Notes: a model not told the origin generated them from the letters alone. A DNA stretch of 64,000 nt from Arcticibacter eurypsychrophilus (GCF_001730525.1 NZ_MDFN01000006.1:62001-126000); one strand, 5' to 3'; shown: positions 9,003 to 17,001, numbered from the stretch's first letter. Translations and numbers: made by a program.

Positions 9003-10069
9003 TTTTAGTGATTTGACTTTAGATAACTTATCCATCATGATAAGTTATTTAAAGTCTCTTGATAATAAATCTAATACTCATTTTCATAATGGCTACTTCA
9101 TCATTTCACTATAAGCATAAGAAAACCCATTTCCTTATATAATACAAGTATCTGCTGTGTTTAATTTTATCTCTACACGAATGGTTAATAAAGGTTGGTT
9201 ATTAAGGAATTTATCCACATTGAGCTACCTTTTAAATTATAATCGCACAATTAACTAGAAGTGCCTCAATACATTTTAAGTTCCACAATTGTGCTTTTAT
9301 ATATCCCTAATATTGTGCTTAATCTAAACACAATAACGTATGAATTATTTAAAACTCTAAAAATTTGTTGGATTTGACTATACTTGATCGTAGATTATTT
9401 TTTTTCTGCCTTTTAATAAAGGCATTGCAAATAAGTTAGTAACACATTGGGAGACCAAATCAATAAAAAGCTATATAAATAGTAACCTGAGCTCCCCCGT
9501 ATCCTGCGCGCACGAAGTAAGCAGAATACCATCAACTTCCTTCACCAATACGAAGCATCAGGCTTCCTTCTGGCTACATTAAGGAGACACTCAGTGATTT
9601 GAAATTGTAAAATTTTTATATGATAACCAAGACAAACCTAGCAATTAGCTGAGGGTTTCTTGGCTAAAGAAAGACACGATACGCATATAAGCATAGCCAT
9701 AGAAAACAAATGAGACAAAACATATCATGAGGCAATAAAGTCATTGTATAACAAATGGGAAAACCTGGCTATTTTCTTCTTTTAAGAATTCCATCATCAG
9801 GTGTACTTTAAAAGTTGCAAATACCTATGAATTTGATATAATCACCGGTTACAATGGCTATGATGTATCGGTTTTATTCATTTAAGATAAAAGATTCCAT
9901 CGTTTTTGGGATTACAATTCCAAATAGTACTATTTTTTATCTAATACCTGTTTCTGATATTAATTTAAGCCCTTGATCCCTTTTCTGACTCAAACCAAAA
10001 CGTTAAACTTTTGAGCCCTTATTTTTTAAAACTGCTGTGGTACGTTCGTTTTTTAGTCTGGCATTCTCT
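9003..10069. other. about 1 kb without an intact gene, probable remnants
   Basis: No intact ORF. A GC-richer patch at about 9490-9600 stands out from its AT-rich surroundings and looks like debris of a foreign element. Two broken coding-like runs, YHEAIKSLYNKWENLAIF (around 9720-9780) and YEFDIITGYNGYDVSVLFI (around 9830-9885), are not in one frame and could not be identified. Confidence 0.35.
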
Positions 10070-10597
10070 TTAAGTCGTTGTAGTCTTCCACTTCTCAAAA
10101 CGCAAGGCTAATTTATGGGCAAGAACTAAATTTAATACCATTATCACTAATCCGATCAATGTCCATATAACAAGGTCAAAGGAATTCATTACGTTCATAG
10201 AAATAAAAGCATCAAAAGTATAAACGCAATACGGCAGACTAAATATAGAAGTAACAATAGAAGGTATATATTTCCTTAGAATAATCCATTGTATAAGGTG
10301 CACTATTAAATGAATTGAAAATGCCATAAATGCAGCAAACCATAAAAAATAACTTTGCGCCCAAATCGAAACATAGGTTATAAAAGAAAGAAGAATAAAC
10401 TCCTCAGCTACAGCTAGGCTAAATGCCGCAGTTGAAAGCTTTTCTAAATGAGGCAAAATACGTTCAGATAGCTTTGGGAATCTAGTTTTGAGCAAAACGC
10501 TATTCTCTCTGAGCCATGGCTTAAAAAAGATTATTTCTTCAAAATCATGGAACATAAAAACAATAGGCAAAAGTGACATTAAGAAATATTGTTTCAT
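10070..10597 (-). CDS. HXXEE domain membrane protein
   Basis: A 175-residue integral membrane protein with about five hydrophobic segments. The family signature is present: FHDFEE in the first helix (the HXXEE motif), AEEF in the middle, and two His in SIHLIVHLIQW. This matches the HXXEE family (PF13787), whose function is unknown; the conserved His and Glu suggest a metal site within the membrane. The start ATG at 10597 directly precedes the first hydrophobic segment. It stands alone, with no operon partner, about 180 bp from the first copy of the 50-bp repeat. Confidence 0.85.
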   Translation of the reverse strand: MKQYFLMSLLPIVFMFHDFEEIIFFKPWLRENSVLLKTRFPKLSERILPHLEKLSTAAFSLAVAEEFILLSFITYVSIWAQSYFLWFAAFMAFSIHLIVHLIQWIILRKYIPSIVTSIFSLPYCVYTFDAFISMNVMNSFDLVIWTLIGLVIMVLNLVLAHKLALRFEKWKTTTT

Positions 10598-10777
10598 TTA
10601 CAACTATAGCTTTTTATTTGTAAATATTCAATCGTTTCACGATTAAATACTGTTATAAAAACAGCATAATTACTTTTTAACAACCGTTATTCTGATATGG
10701 TGAGTGATATTTAAATACGGTAGGAAAATAATTATGACAGACAATTGAATATTCAAGGAGACTCCCAAGAAAAAATC

Positions 10778-10827
10778 CTACAGCGAAGTCGTGGTAATTT
10801 TTGTACTTTTCTTTAATTTACCCCAAT
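10778..10827 (+). repeat. 50-bp dispersed direct repeat, copy A
   Basis: Begins with the invariant 16-mer CTACAGCGAAGTCGTG, followed by a T-rich stretch and CTTTAATTTACCCCAAT. Copies B (11322) and C (15075) lie in the same orientation. It ends 5 bp before the ATG of the interrupted membrane-protein gene. Confidence 0.8.
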
Positions 10828-10832
10828 ACTAA

Positions 10833-11219
10833 ATGAAGACAATAATATTTCTATGTGGCCTGTATTCGACTGGTTTTGCAATCTTCCATATTTTATTTTG
10901 GAGGTTATTCCATTGGAGAACAGAGTTATAAAAGTTAAGCTTTGCAAACAAAGCAATTGTGCAAATACTAAATACCAGGATAATTTATCTTTTCTTATTT
11001 GTTGCTGTTATTGGTTTTATCTATCCTCAAGAATTATTGACCTGTAATCTTGGAAAAGCATTTTTGGCAGGTATTTCTCTATTTTGGCTAGGAAGGACAA
11101 TTGAGCAATTTATATTTTTAAAAAGGAAAAATAAGTTCGTACATATTTTGACATTAATCTTTATAATTGGAACAATCCTTTTCGCATTACCGTTGTTGTT
11201 AATGACTCAAACGAATTAG
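10833..11219 (+). pseudogene. small four-helix membrane protein, one in-frame stop
   Basis: From ATG 10833 the frame reads MKTIIFLCGLYSTGFAIFHI and continues to a TAA at 10929-10931, then in the same frame KLSFANKAIVQILN and FLAGISLFWLGRTIEQF to the stop at 11219. Without the TAA the protein would be 128 residues with about four membrane segments, and reading is seamless across the stop, where a Lys codon AAA would differ by one base. An internal ATG at 10959 gives an 86-residue C-terminal piece. I recall similar small membrane proteins in Bacteroidota but cannot name a function. The gene is bracketed by repeat copies A and B. Confidence 0.6.
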
Positions 11220-11321
11220 TTCTGAAACGCGCCAACGCAGATATGCCAAACTTTATCTTTCGCAAACTAGAGCCATGTTATGTTTATTTGAACGGTCGTT
11301 TATTAAGGGCAGGCAATTTTT

Positions 11322-11371
11322 CTACAGCGAAGTCGTGGTACTTTTTCTCCCTTTCTTTAATTTACTTCAAT
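11322..11371 (+). repeat. 50-bp dispersed direct repeat, copy B
   Basis: Same 16-mer CTACAGCGAAGTCGTG followed by a T/C-rich stretch and CTTTAATTTACTTCAAT; equal in length to copy A and mostly identical to it. The surrounding gap 11220-11627 holds no other gene. Confidence 0.8.
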
Positions 11372-11627
11372 TCTGATATCTTACTAAGCAATAATAAGAT
11401 GTAAATGCCCGTAGCCGTCCTTCTGCTCGAAGTTTTGGAAGAATCTATCGCCTTTTGTCTCAAAAAAAGATAACAATATCTATATGCTACACTTAATAAA
11501 AAGTTCCTTAATAAGAGAAATATACTTGGTACGGAATATATTCACTCTGTAACGGTCATTATAGAGCGACCCTCAAAAGTATGAAAACATCCATATTTTT
11601 AGTAATTGTCGCAATTTTAAAAAGAAA

Positions 11628-11654
11628 GAGCCAAATGAATTAACATTTTGGCTC
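11628..11654 (-). terminator. terminator of the oxidoreductase-DoxX unit
   Basis: Stem GAGCCAAATG / CATTTTGGCTC followed on the minus strand by TTTCTTTTT, 26 bp past the DoxX stop codon. Confidence 0.65.
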
Positions 11655-11679
11655 TTCGATAAATTCTTAAAAATACTTC

Positions 11680-12054
11680 CTAATTGAATTTTGGCAACAT
11701 TGAAGTATACTTATCACGGTTAAGATATAAACCTATCCCTGTCAAAATAAATAAGAAAACACTTAAGCCCGGAGCCTTCGCCACGATTAATTCAAACAAT
11801 AATATATTGACCACTATCGGCATAAGTAATACAAGACCCAATGCCCTGGTTTTGGGAATGAGAAGGAATATGGCACAAATAATTTCTATCGTTTTAACAA
11901 CTTTTAAGTAACCTGTAGAAAACAAAACACCAAGAAAAGTAGCACTATCTCCAACAGGTGGTGGTAATGGAATAAAATTTAAAAAGCCGTTTAACCCAAA
12001 AACTAAAAATATTATGGAAAGAAAATAACAAGGTAAATCTTTAATAATTTTCAT
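11680..12054 (-). CDS. DoxX-like small membrane protein
   Basis: A 124-residue four-helix membrane protein of the DoxX/DoxD-like group. Visible features are FLVFGLNGFLNFIP in the first helix, the FSTGYLKVVKTIEIICAIF segment, and a short polar C-terminus. Family members are linked to redox and thiol homeostasis, but the biochemical role is usually unknown. I prefer MKIIKDLP (12054) over the upstream in-frame start at 12072, since it directly precedes the first helix. It follows the NAD(P)H oxidoreductase by 24 bp on the same strand and should be co-transcribed with it. Confidence 0.75.
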   Translation of the reverse strand: MKIIKDLPCYFLSIIFLVFGLNGFLNFIPLPPPVGDSATFLGVLFSTGYLKVVKTIEIICAIFLLIPKTRALGLVLLMPIVVNILLFELIVAKAPGLSVFLFILTGIGLYLNRDKYTSMLPKFN

Positions 12055-12078
12055 ATTCTGTACGTTTATCAATAGGTT

Positions 12079-12618
12079 CTACAAAGTTTCGACATACGAA
12101 ACATAGTCTTTAGCACTTTGCTCAATTTTTTTCAAATTGGCTTCGTCAGCTGTATGCGGAGCACCAAAAAATGCAAAATAAGGCCGGTAATCCGCTTTTA
12201 TCCATTCAAAAGTAATTTCAAAAGTGCGGGTAAATTCCTTTAGAGTGTATTTAAATGCTCCTTCTTCAGAGTATGTTTTTTCATCTGCCGAAGTTGTTAA
12301 TGCCAAAGCAATCTTTTTGCCTTCCAATTTATAGCTACCTGCGCCATAAGCCCAACCATAAGACAAAACTTCATCAAGCCATTTTTTAAATAAAGGCGGA
12401 CTACTTAGCCAATACACAGGAAATTGGAATACAATTTTTTCGTGTGCCTCAACGAGTTTCTGTTCTGCTTCTACATCAATGTTTCCATCAGGGTAGAGTT
12501 CATAGAGGTTATGGACGGTAAATTTTTCAGGATACTTTTTCAATTCGTCAAACCAATGCTTATTGACTATTGACCTGTCCCCTAAATTTGGGTGGATTAC
12601 AAATACTAATGCCTTCAT
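12079..12618 (-). CDS. NAD(P)H-dependent flavodoxin-fold oxidoreductase (MdaB/KefF type)
   Basis: A 179-residue flavodoxin-fold quinone/NAD(P)H oxidoreductase. The N-terminal strand ALVFVIHPNLGDRSIVN is the FMN phosphate-binding region; FQFPVYWLSSPPLFKKWLD is the conserved segment near the flavin of the MdaB/KefF/YwrO group, and YGWAYG follows it. Such enzymes carry out two-electron reduction of quinones or similar electrophiles. The gene is divergent from an HxlR regulator at 12716, the usual arrangement in which HxlR represses an electrophile-detoxifying reductase. It heads a two-gene unit with a DoxX-like protein. Confidence 0.85.
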   Translation of the reverse strand: MKALVFVIHPNLGDRSIVNKHWFDELKKYPEKFTVHNLYELYPDGNIDVEAEQKLVEAHEKIVFQFPVYWLSSPPLFKKWLDEVLSYGWAYGAGSYKLEGKKIALALTTSADEKTYSEEGAFKYTLKEFTRTFEITFEWIKADYRPYFAFFGAPHTADEANLKKIEQSAKDYVSYVETL

Positions 12619-12684
12619 CTGTTATTCTTTTTTAAATGATGCAGCAAATGTAGAGGGTAACTTATTATTTTGTAGCTTTACAAC

Positions 12685-12692
12685 CAAATGTA
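12685..12692 (-). promoter_or_regulatory. -7 box for the oxidoreductase
   Basis: Minus-strand TACATTTG matches TAnnTTTG and would give a leader of about 60 nt. A loose TACT-N12-AGTA pair (about 12695-12714) beside the HxlR start could be an operator, but it is weak. Confidence 0.4.
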
Positions 12693-12715
12693 TGGTACTA
12701 TCATAGATGTAAGTA

Positions 12716-13111
12716 ATGAGTAAAATAAAAGAAACATCAACTAATTTTGAGAACAAGATTTTTCTCAATGAATGCGACCAAATTTTTGCGGCTAGTCTTA
12801 TTGCGGGACAATGGACACTTGTAATTTGTTGCCATTTAACAACAGGTAAACTAAGGTTTGGTGAACTGAAAAAACGTATTCCTACCATCACGGAAAGAAT
12901 GCTGACACTTCAACTAAGAAAAATGGAAGAAGGCGATTTAGTGAAGCGAACCGTTTATGCGGAAGTTCCGCCGAGAGTTGAGTATGAATTGACAAAAAGC
13001 GGACAAGAACTTAGTCCTATTCTGAAACAACTTGGAGAATGGGGAAAAAACCACAGAAAAACAAGGAACGCTGAAAAAAGTTGCACTACGCACAAGGTAT
13101 TGGCGCAATAG
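12716..13111 (+). CDS. HxlR-family transcriptional regulator
   Basis: A 131-residue winged-helix regulator. The family core is clear: CDQIFAASLIAGQWTLVICC, then LRFGELKKRIPTITERMLT, LQLRKMEEGDLVKRTVY, and the wing PPRVEYELTKSGQEL. The Cys early in the domain is the position that senses electrophiles or oxidants in characterised members such as YodB. It is divergent from the NAD(P)H oxidoreductase, 97 bp apart, and most likely represses it. The C-terminus has extra polar residues ending LAQ. Confidence 0.88.
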   Translation: MSKIKETSTNFENKIFLNECDQIFAASLIAGQWTLVICCHLTTGKLRFGELKKRIPTITERMLTLQLRKMEEGDLVKRTVYAEVPPRVEYELTKSGQELSPILKQLGEWGKNHRKTRNAEKSCTTHKVLAQ

Positions 13112-13220
13112 CGGCTTCACATTAAGGCCTACTTTTGTGACGATGAAACTTTATTAAATTCGGCTGACGGAACTTCATTGCATCTACTACGCAAATACCT
13201 AAACATCGTCATTTAAAACT

Positions 13221-13343
13221 ATGAACAAGGTTATTGAAGTCAATAATATAAAACCCATAGTTGAAAAGACTTTTGATATCGATCAACTTTTTGAAGCGCT
13301 AAGCTATTTGAAGCAGGAAAACATTTCGGTAAGGTTCTCCTAA
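13221..13343 (+). pseudogene. C-terminal scrap of a zinc-type alcohol dehydrogenase
   Basis: A 40-codon frame reads NNIKPIVEKTFDIDQLFEAL then SYLKQEN and ends at TAA 13341. This matches the last 40 residues of MDR/zinc-type alcohol dehydrogenases (the I-K-P-V-I-D-K-x-F pattern followed by a repeat-AL helix). The final Gly-Lys-x-V strand is missing and nothing upstream extends the domain. It is a leftover of a lost gene between two HxlR regulators. Confidence 0.5.
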
Positions 13344-13464
13344 ATTTTAAGGGGTAAAATCAATATTTATAGGCACTTCAATCTTCATGTAAAGAGCTAG
13401 TAATTTCGACAGTGAAGCCTGGACTTCTTCTGCCGCCTCTAATTAGACCATAGTTCGATAAAGG

Positions 13465-13866
13465 TTACTTCAACTTTGGAAAATCTTTCAAATTTTTAAA
13501 AAGTGGTTCATCTTCTTTTTGATCATTCTGAATTGCCCAATTCGCCATTTCGTAAAGAACCGTCCGTAAACCCTCACCTGACTTCGTCAAGCTATAAGTA
13601 ACGTTCGGTGGAATTATGGGCAAAGCTTTTCGTAAGACTAATCCATCAGCTTCTAATTGTTTCAAATGCTGAATTAACATTTTTTCGGTGATATGCGGCA
13701 TTGCTTTTTTCAACTCACCATACCGCCTACTGCCTGATAATAAGTGAAACAAGATAATTGGTTTCCAGTAACTGCCGATCTTTTCCATTACATATGTAAT
13801 CGGACATAATTTAAAAACGGTTTGTTTGTTAAACTGAATCGTTGAAGTTTTTTTTATCTCGGTCAT
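13465..13866 (-). CDS. HxlR-family transcriptional regulator, second copy
   Basis: A 133-residue HxlR regulator, distinct from the one at 12716. It shows KLCPITYVMEKIGSYWKPII (with the N-terminal Cys typical of the family), RRYGELKKAMPHITEKMLI, and the wing PPNVTYSLTKSGEGL. It is divergent from the SDR gene at 13946. The intergenic space holds overlapping promoters and a perfect TGTACTT/AAGTACA inverted repeat, so the protein probably represses both itself and the SDR/YCII unit. Confidence 0.88.
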   Translation of the reverse strand: MTEIKKTSTIQFNKQTVFKLCPITYVMEKIGSYWKPIILFHLLSGSRRYGELKKAMPHITEKMLIQHLKQLEADGLVLRKALPIIPPNVTYSLTKSGEGLRTVLYEMANWAIQNDQKEDEPLFKNLKDFPKLK

Positions 13867-13887
13867 TTGGATACCTACTTTGGGGTG

Positions 13888-13911
13888 TGTACTTGTATAT
13901 TGGTAAGTACA
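13888..13911. promoter_or_regulatory. HxlR operator, inverted repeat TGTACTT-N10-AAGTACA
   Basis: Perfect 7-bp arms at 13888-13894 and 13905-13911. It covers the -33 element of the SDR promoter and touches the -7 box of the divergent HxlR promoter. GTAC-type dyads are typical of HxlR operators. Confidence 0.65.
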
Positions 13912-13923
13912 AAAATACCTTTG
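13893..13923 (+). promoter_or_regulatory. promoter of the SDR/YCII unit
   Basis: TTG at 13893-13895, a 20-bp spacer, and TACCTTTG at 13916-13923 match the Bacteroidota consensus. Transcription should start near 13929, 17 nt before the ATG. Confidence 0.65.
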
Positions 13924-13939
13924 TACAGATATAAAACAA
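13910..13939 (-). promoter_or_regulatory. promoter of the second HxlR gene
   Basis: Minus-strand TTG at 13937-13939, a 19-bp spacer, and TATTTTTG at 13910-13917. It overlaps the SDR promoter face to face. Confidence 0.6.
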
Positions 13940-13945
13940 AATAAT

Positions 13946-14581
13946 ATGGATAAGATAATTGTATTTGGGGCAACTGGTGGTACCGGCAGACAAGTCGTAG
14001 AACAAGCCCTACGAGCTGGGCATCAAGTTAAAGTGGTTGTTAGGCAACCGGAAACTTTCAATATTTCAAACCCAAACTTGAAAATTATTAAGGGCGATGT
14101 GCTTCAGCCAGACACATTTGAAGATCAATTTATTGATGCCGATGCAGTAATATCCTGTCTGGGAATTCCCAAAGTGCAGCCAACCACATTATACTCGGAA
14201 AGTATGGAGAATATTATAACCGCAATGGAAAAAACAAAAGCGAAGCGAATTATTTGTATCTCATCCGGAGCAATAGATATTCCACCCAAAAGTTCCTTTA
14301 TAATGACCTTTCTTTTGAAAAATGTTTTACAACGTATCTACAAACCTGTTTATAAAGATATGAAGCTGATGGAAAGTAAATTGAAAAGTTCTAAACTAAA
14401 TTACACGGTTGTAAGAGCGCCTAAGCTTACAAATGGCAAAAAAACAGGGAAGTATAGAGAAGTTACCAAACAACCGTTGCGCAAAATCCCGACAATATCA
14501 CGTGCAGACCTTGCAGCGTATATGCTGAAAACCGTGAACGACCCTAAATCATATAAATCTATTATTGAAGTAGCCTATTAA
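13946..14581 (+). CDS. NAD(P)H-binding SDR (NmrA-like)
   Basis: A 211-residue atypical short-chain dehydrogenase. The Rossmann motif is IVFGATGGTGRQVVEQAL at residues 4-21, followed by VVRQPE. An acidic residue ends strand 3 (IIKGDVL), and VISCLGIP marks strand 4. The C-terminal part (ISRADLAAYMLKTVND) is typical of the NAD(P)-binding PF13460 group, which lacks the full catalytic Tyr-x3-Lys and often serves as a redox sensor or flavin reductase. It is divergent from an HxlR regulator, with a YCII-like gene 10 bp downstream. Confidence 0.85.
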   Translation: MDKIIVFGATGGTGRQVVEQALRAGHQVKVVVRQPETFNISNPNLKIIKGDVLQPDTFEDQFIDADAVISCLGIPKVQPTTLYSESMENIITAMEKTKAKRIICISSGAIDIPPKSSFIMTFLLKNVLQRIYKPVYKDMKLMESKLKSSKLNYTVVRAPKLTNGKKTGKYREVTKQPLRKIPTISRADLAAYMLKTVNDPKSYKSIIEVAY

Positions 14582-14591
14582 ATATTTTGGA

Positions 14592-14927
14592 ATGAACGAA
14601 TACATTTTAATAAATAGAGTGCCCGCAAATTATGGCAGGACAGATGCCCTAAAAATCAATGATGCTTGGAACCTCGTAACCCGAAGATGGAAGGAAAATC
14701 AAATCTTCGTTTCAAGTTATGTGTTTCCAAATGAAGGATATTTGATCTCCGAAAGTGAAAGGATTGTTAGCAAAGGGAATGTATTATTTAACAATCTTAA
14801 ACTTGTAAGTGTAATTATAATAAAAGCTGAAAACTATGAAAGTGCTGTTCAATTGGCAAAGCAATGTCCACACATGGAGCAATTTGGTACAGTCGAAGTC
14901 AGGGAGACATTGCCAAGACCATTATGA
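14592..14927 (+). CDS. YCII-related small protein
   Basis: A 111-residue protein with the ferredoxin-like alpha/beta layout of YCII/DGPF proteins: strand EYILINRVPANY, a helix, YVFPNEGYLISESE, then SVIIIKAENYESAVQLAKQC and a terminal VEVRE strand. YCII proteins are often fused to or paired with sigma factors or stress genes and may be peroxidases or dehydrochlorinase-like enzymes. It lies 10 bp after the SDR gene, so the two form one transcription unit under the HxlR operator. The family assignment is moderate. Confidence 0.6.
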   Translation: MNEYILINRVPANYGRTDALKINDAWNLVTRRWKENQIFVSSYVFPNEGYLISESERIVSKGNVLFNNLKLVSVIIIKAENYESAVQLAKQCPHMEQFGTVEVRETLPRPL

Positions 14928-15074
14928 ATAGTAATTGGCATCCCGGAATAAAAAGAATACTTGTATTCTGATGCTAACACTGTTTTAGTACAGAAGTATT
15001 TGATTCACGGAGCAGCTTACTGTCAATCCTAAAGCATTACATTGCAATAATTAATGCAAAAAGGTTGTAATTTT

Positions 15075-15120
15075 CTACAGCGAAGTCGTGACAGATTTGT
15101 TCCCTTTCTTTGTACCCCAT
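15075..15120 (+). repeat. dispersed direct repeat, copy C
   Basis: Starts with the same 16-mer CTACAGCGAAGTCGTG and ends CTTTCTTTGTACCCCAT; the middle has diverged and the tail is slightly shorter than in copies A and B. It lies between the YCII gene and the group II intron-like tail. Confidence 0.75.
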
Positions 15121-15190
15121 CTATACAGTACGTTGATAGATCGTACACAAAGCGATATCATTAAGAATTTATAGATTTATGGCAATATCG

Positions 15191-15275
15191 AATCGTCGTA
15201 TACGAGCCCCGTACGTACGGTGGTGTGAGAGGCGCACCTCATTGCTTACAAGCAGTGAGGCCGTCTACTCGATTA
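15191..15275 (+). mobile_element. probable orphan 3' end of a group II intron (domains V-VI)
   Basis: The segment containing CGTATACGAG, CCCGTACGTACGG and TGGTGTGAGAGGCGCACC resembles the domain V and linker region of bacterial group II introns. It is followed by a strong hairpin CCTCATTGCT-taca-AGCAGTGAGG (15237-15260) in the position of domain VI. No reverse transcriptase or 5' intron end lies upstream, so only the 3' tail is present. The call is from memory of intron 3' ends and needs a covariance-model search. The rest of the 14928-15345 gap holds repeat copy C and no gene. Confidence 0.45.
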
Positions 15276-15345
15276 GCAATGTTGTTTTTTACTAGTCGTG
15301 TTAATGTATCATAATTTAATTCTTTTTGATTCGCCATTCTCCACC

Positions 15346-15747
15346 TTAATTTTTAAAGTTTTTTCTTGTTCCTAAAAGTATTAAGCCAACGAAAATAATT
15401 ATTGCTAGTGAGTCATTTAAAGTATCTGCAACGCCATTTTTATTTTTATATAATGTACTACCAAAGATTACTACCCAACGGGCAATCATTATAAAAGCAA
15501 TCATCCAAGCAGTAAATCTTACTTTTGATAAATCTTTATAAATTGACATCACAAGAAATGCGATACCAAAAATTAAATTTTCAGCCGTCAGAATATGCCA
15601 AATATAGAATATGGTCGTTTGAGTAGTCAGGTCAAAGTCAGATACATTAGTAATAGGCAGAAAATTAGTTTGTCCATTCCACGCATGTGTAAAGGAGAAA
15701 AGAATTGAAAGAATGCCTACAATCAAGTAATAATAGTTTCTTATCAT
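15346..15747 (-). CDS. four-helix membrane protein, unknown function
   Basis: A 133-residue integral membrane protein with four hydrophobic segments: YYYLIVGILSILFSFTHAW, FYIWHILTAENLIFGIAF, MIAFIMIARWVVIFG and LAIIIFVGLILLGT. The His in helix 1 and the WH of helix 2 are suggestive, but I cannot assign a family. It has no partner gene and sits between the intron-like tail and the IS91-type element. Its length and helix spacing resemble several small Bacteroidota membrane proteins of unknown role. Confidence 0.65.
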   Translation of the reverse strand: MIRNYYYLIVGILSILFSFTHAWNGQTNFLPITNVSDFDLTTQTTIFYIWHILTAENLIFGIAFLVMSIYKDLSKVRFTAWMIAFIMIARWVVIFGSTLYKNKNGVADTLNDSLAIIIFVGLILLGTRKNFKN

Positions 15748-15894
15748 TCCATTAATATTTTTAGTTGAGCATACTACGTATTTCAGTGTTTCTCTTTTTC
15801 AAAGTTGTAAAAATTAATATTATGGTCCTAAATTATTGCTCGACTGTTTAAAGTTTACACTTTCATTCGTTACAATGACCGAGTACGGGTTCAC

Positions 15895-16004
15895 GGCTTG
15901 GCGTTTGTGGTGGCATTTGAAAACCGTCAGCCCAAATTTAGCACAAAAGTTTAATAGTAGCACAACTGTTGAATGAGTTCCGCCAGCCGCCATAACGCCA
16001 AACC
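15895..16004. repeat. 110-bp segment with long-range inverted arms
   Basis: GGCTTGGCGTT (15895-15905) pairs with AACGCCAAACC (15994-16004), 10 of 11 positions. The enclosed sequence is more GC-rich than the flanks and has the look of a folded intergenic element, perhaps attC-like, next to a recombinase gene. The gap 15748-16080 holds no gene. Confidence 0.4.
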
Positions 16005-16080
16005 GATGTTGCACTAAACCTTCGGTAGTTTTTCTACCGCCTTAGCCTAAAATTAACAGAACTAGATTAAGTTTATAGTT

Positions 16081-17001
16081 ATGAAAAAAAAGATACTCCA
16101 ACCTTAATCAGCTCTGCTTGTACGAATGTAGCAGGATTTTCCGACTTGTATGCCCGGATGCAGCAAAAAGTTTCCATCACCGGCAAAAGCCGGAGTACGT
16201 TAACTGGCTACAGCACCCATCTGGCTAAAATGGCCCTTCATTTCGGCTGTTTGCCCACCGATCTGGATACCGATCAGATTAATGACTACCTGTACATGGT
16301 GCAGCAGCAGCACCCAACGCTGTCTGATTCGTATTTTAAGTTCACCGTTTACGGCCTCCGCTTTGCTTTCCGGATGCTGGGCCTTAAGGATAAACACATC
16401 GAACTGCCCAGCATCAAACACGAGAAAAAGCTCCCCGTTGTACTCTCCCGGGAGGAAATGAAGCGGCTGCTTAAAGCACCTAAACTCCTCAAGCACCGTA
16501 TCCTGACCCTGTCTGCTCTATGGTTGCGGCCTGCGCTGTTTCGAGGCCCGTAATGTCAGGCTGGCCGATCTGGACTTTGACCGCCGGATGCTTCATGTGC
16601 AGAAAGGAAAAGGCAAAAAAGACAGGTACGTTCCGCTAAGCCCCATCCTGATCCGGGGACTACAATCTTACATCGGCGCAGAAAACCCGGAAGAATGGCT
16701 CTTTAACGGTCAGCCCGATGGCCGTGCCGGAGGTGATTTTGACAACCGGTATTCTCAGCGCGGAGTGCAATGGGCGGTAAAAGAAGCAAAGAAAGCAGCG
16801 GGCATTACCAAAGAAATGACGGTACATACCCTTCGTCATACCTTCGCCACGCATTTGCTGGAAGAGGGTCTGGATATTATGTCCATTAAAGATTTGCTGG
16901 GCATGGATGCATCGATACCACGATGGTGTATCTGCATGTAGCCCAGGTCCGGCAGAAGGAAACCTTTTTCTCCGCTGGATACCTTATACGGTAAACTGTA
17001 A
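16081..17001 (+). pseudogene. tyrosine recombinase of an IS91-type element, multiply frameshifted
   Basis: From ATG 16081 an A8 run shifts the frame; with A9 it would read MKKKDTPTLISSACTNVAGF and join YARMQQKVSITGKSRSTL. Later pieces are PVVLSREEMKRLLKAP, then (after a break near 16520) VQKGKGKKDRYVPLSP and TVHTLRHTFATHLLEEG with the catalytic H-x-x-R. A break near 16905 is followed in another frame by IDTTMVYLHVAQ with the catalytic Tyr. One more shift near 16970 restores the SPLDTLYGKL end and stop 16999-17001. At least four frameshifts make it non-functional. Site-specific integrases commonly precede the transposase in Bacteroidota IS91-like elements. Confidence 0.75.

Noticed and set aside
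8833-9114. 93-codon ORF overlapping the His-rich ORF
   Set aside because: It is the out-of-frame reading of the same repetitive DNA and shows no protein-like pattern.
13344-13464. Minus-strand open stretch between ADH scrap and HxlR gene
   Set aside because: A short frame resembles protein but has no start, no recognisable family and a stop within it.
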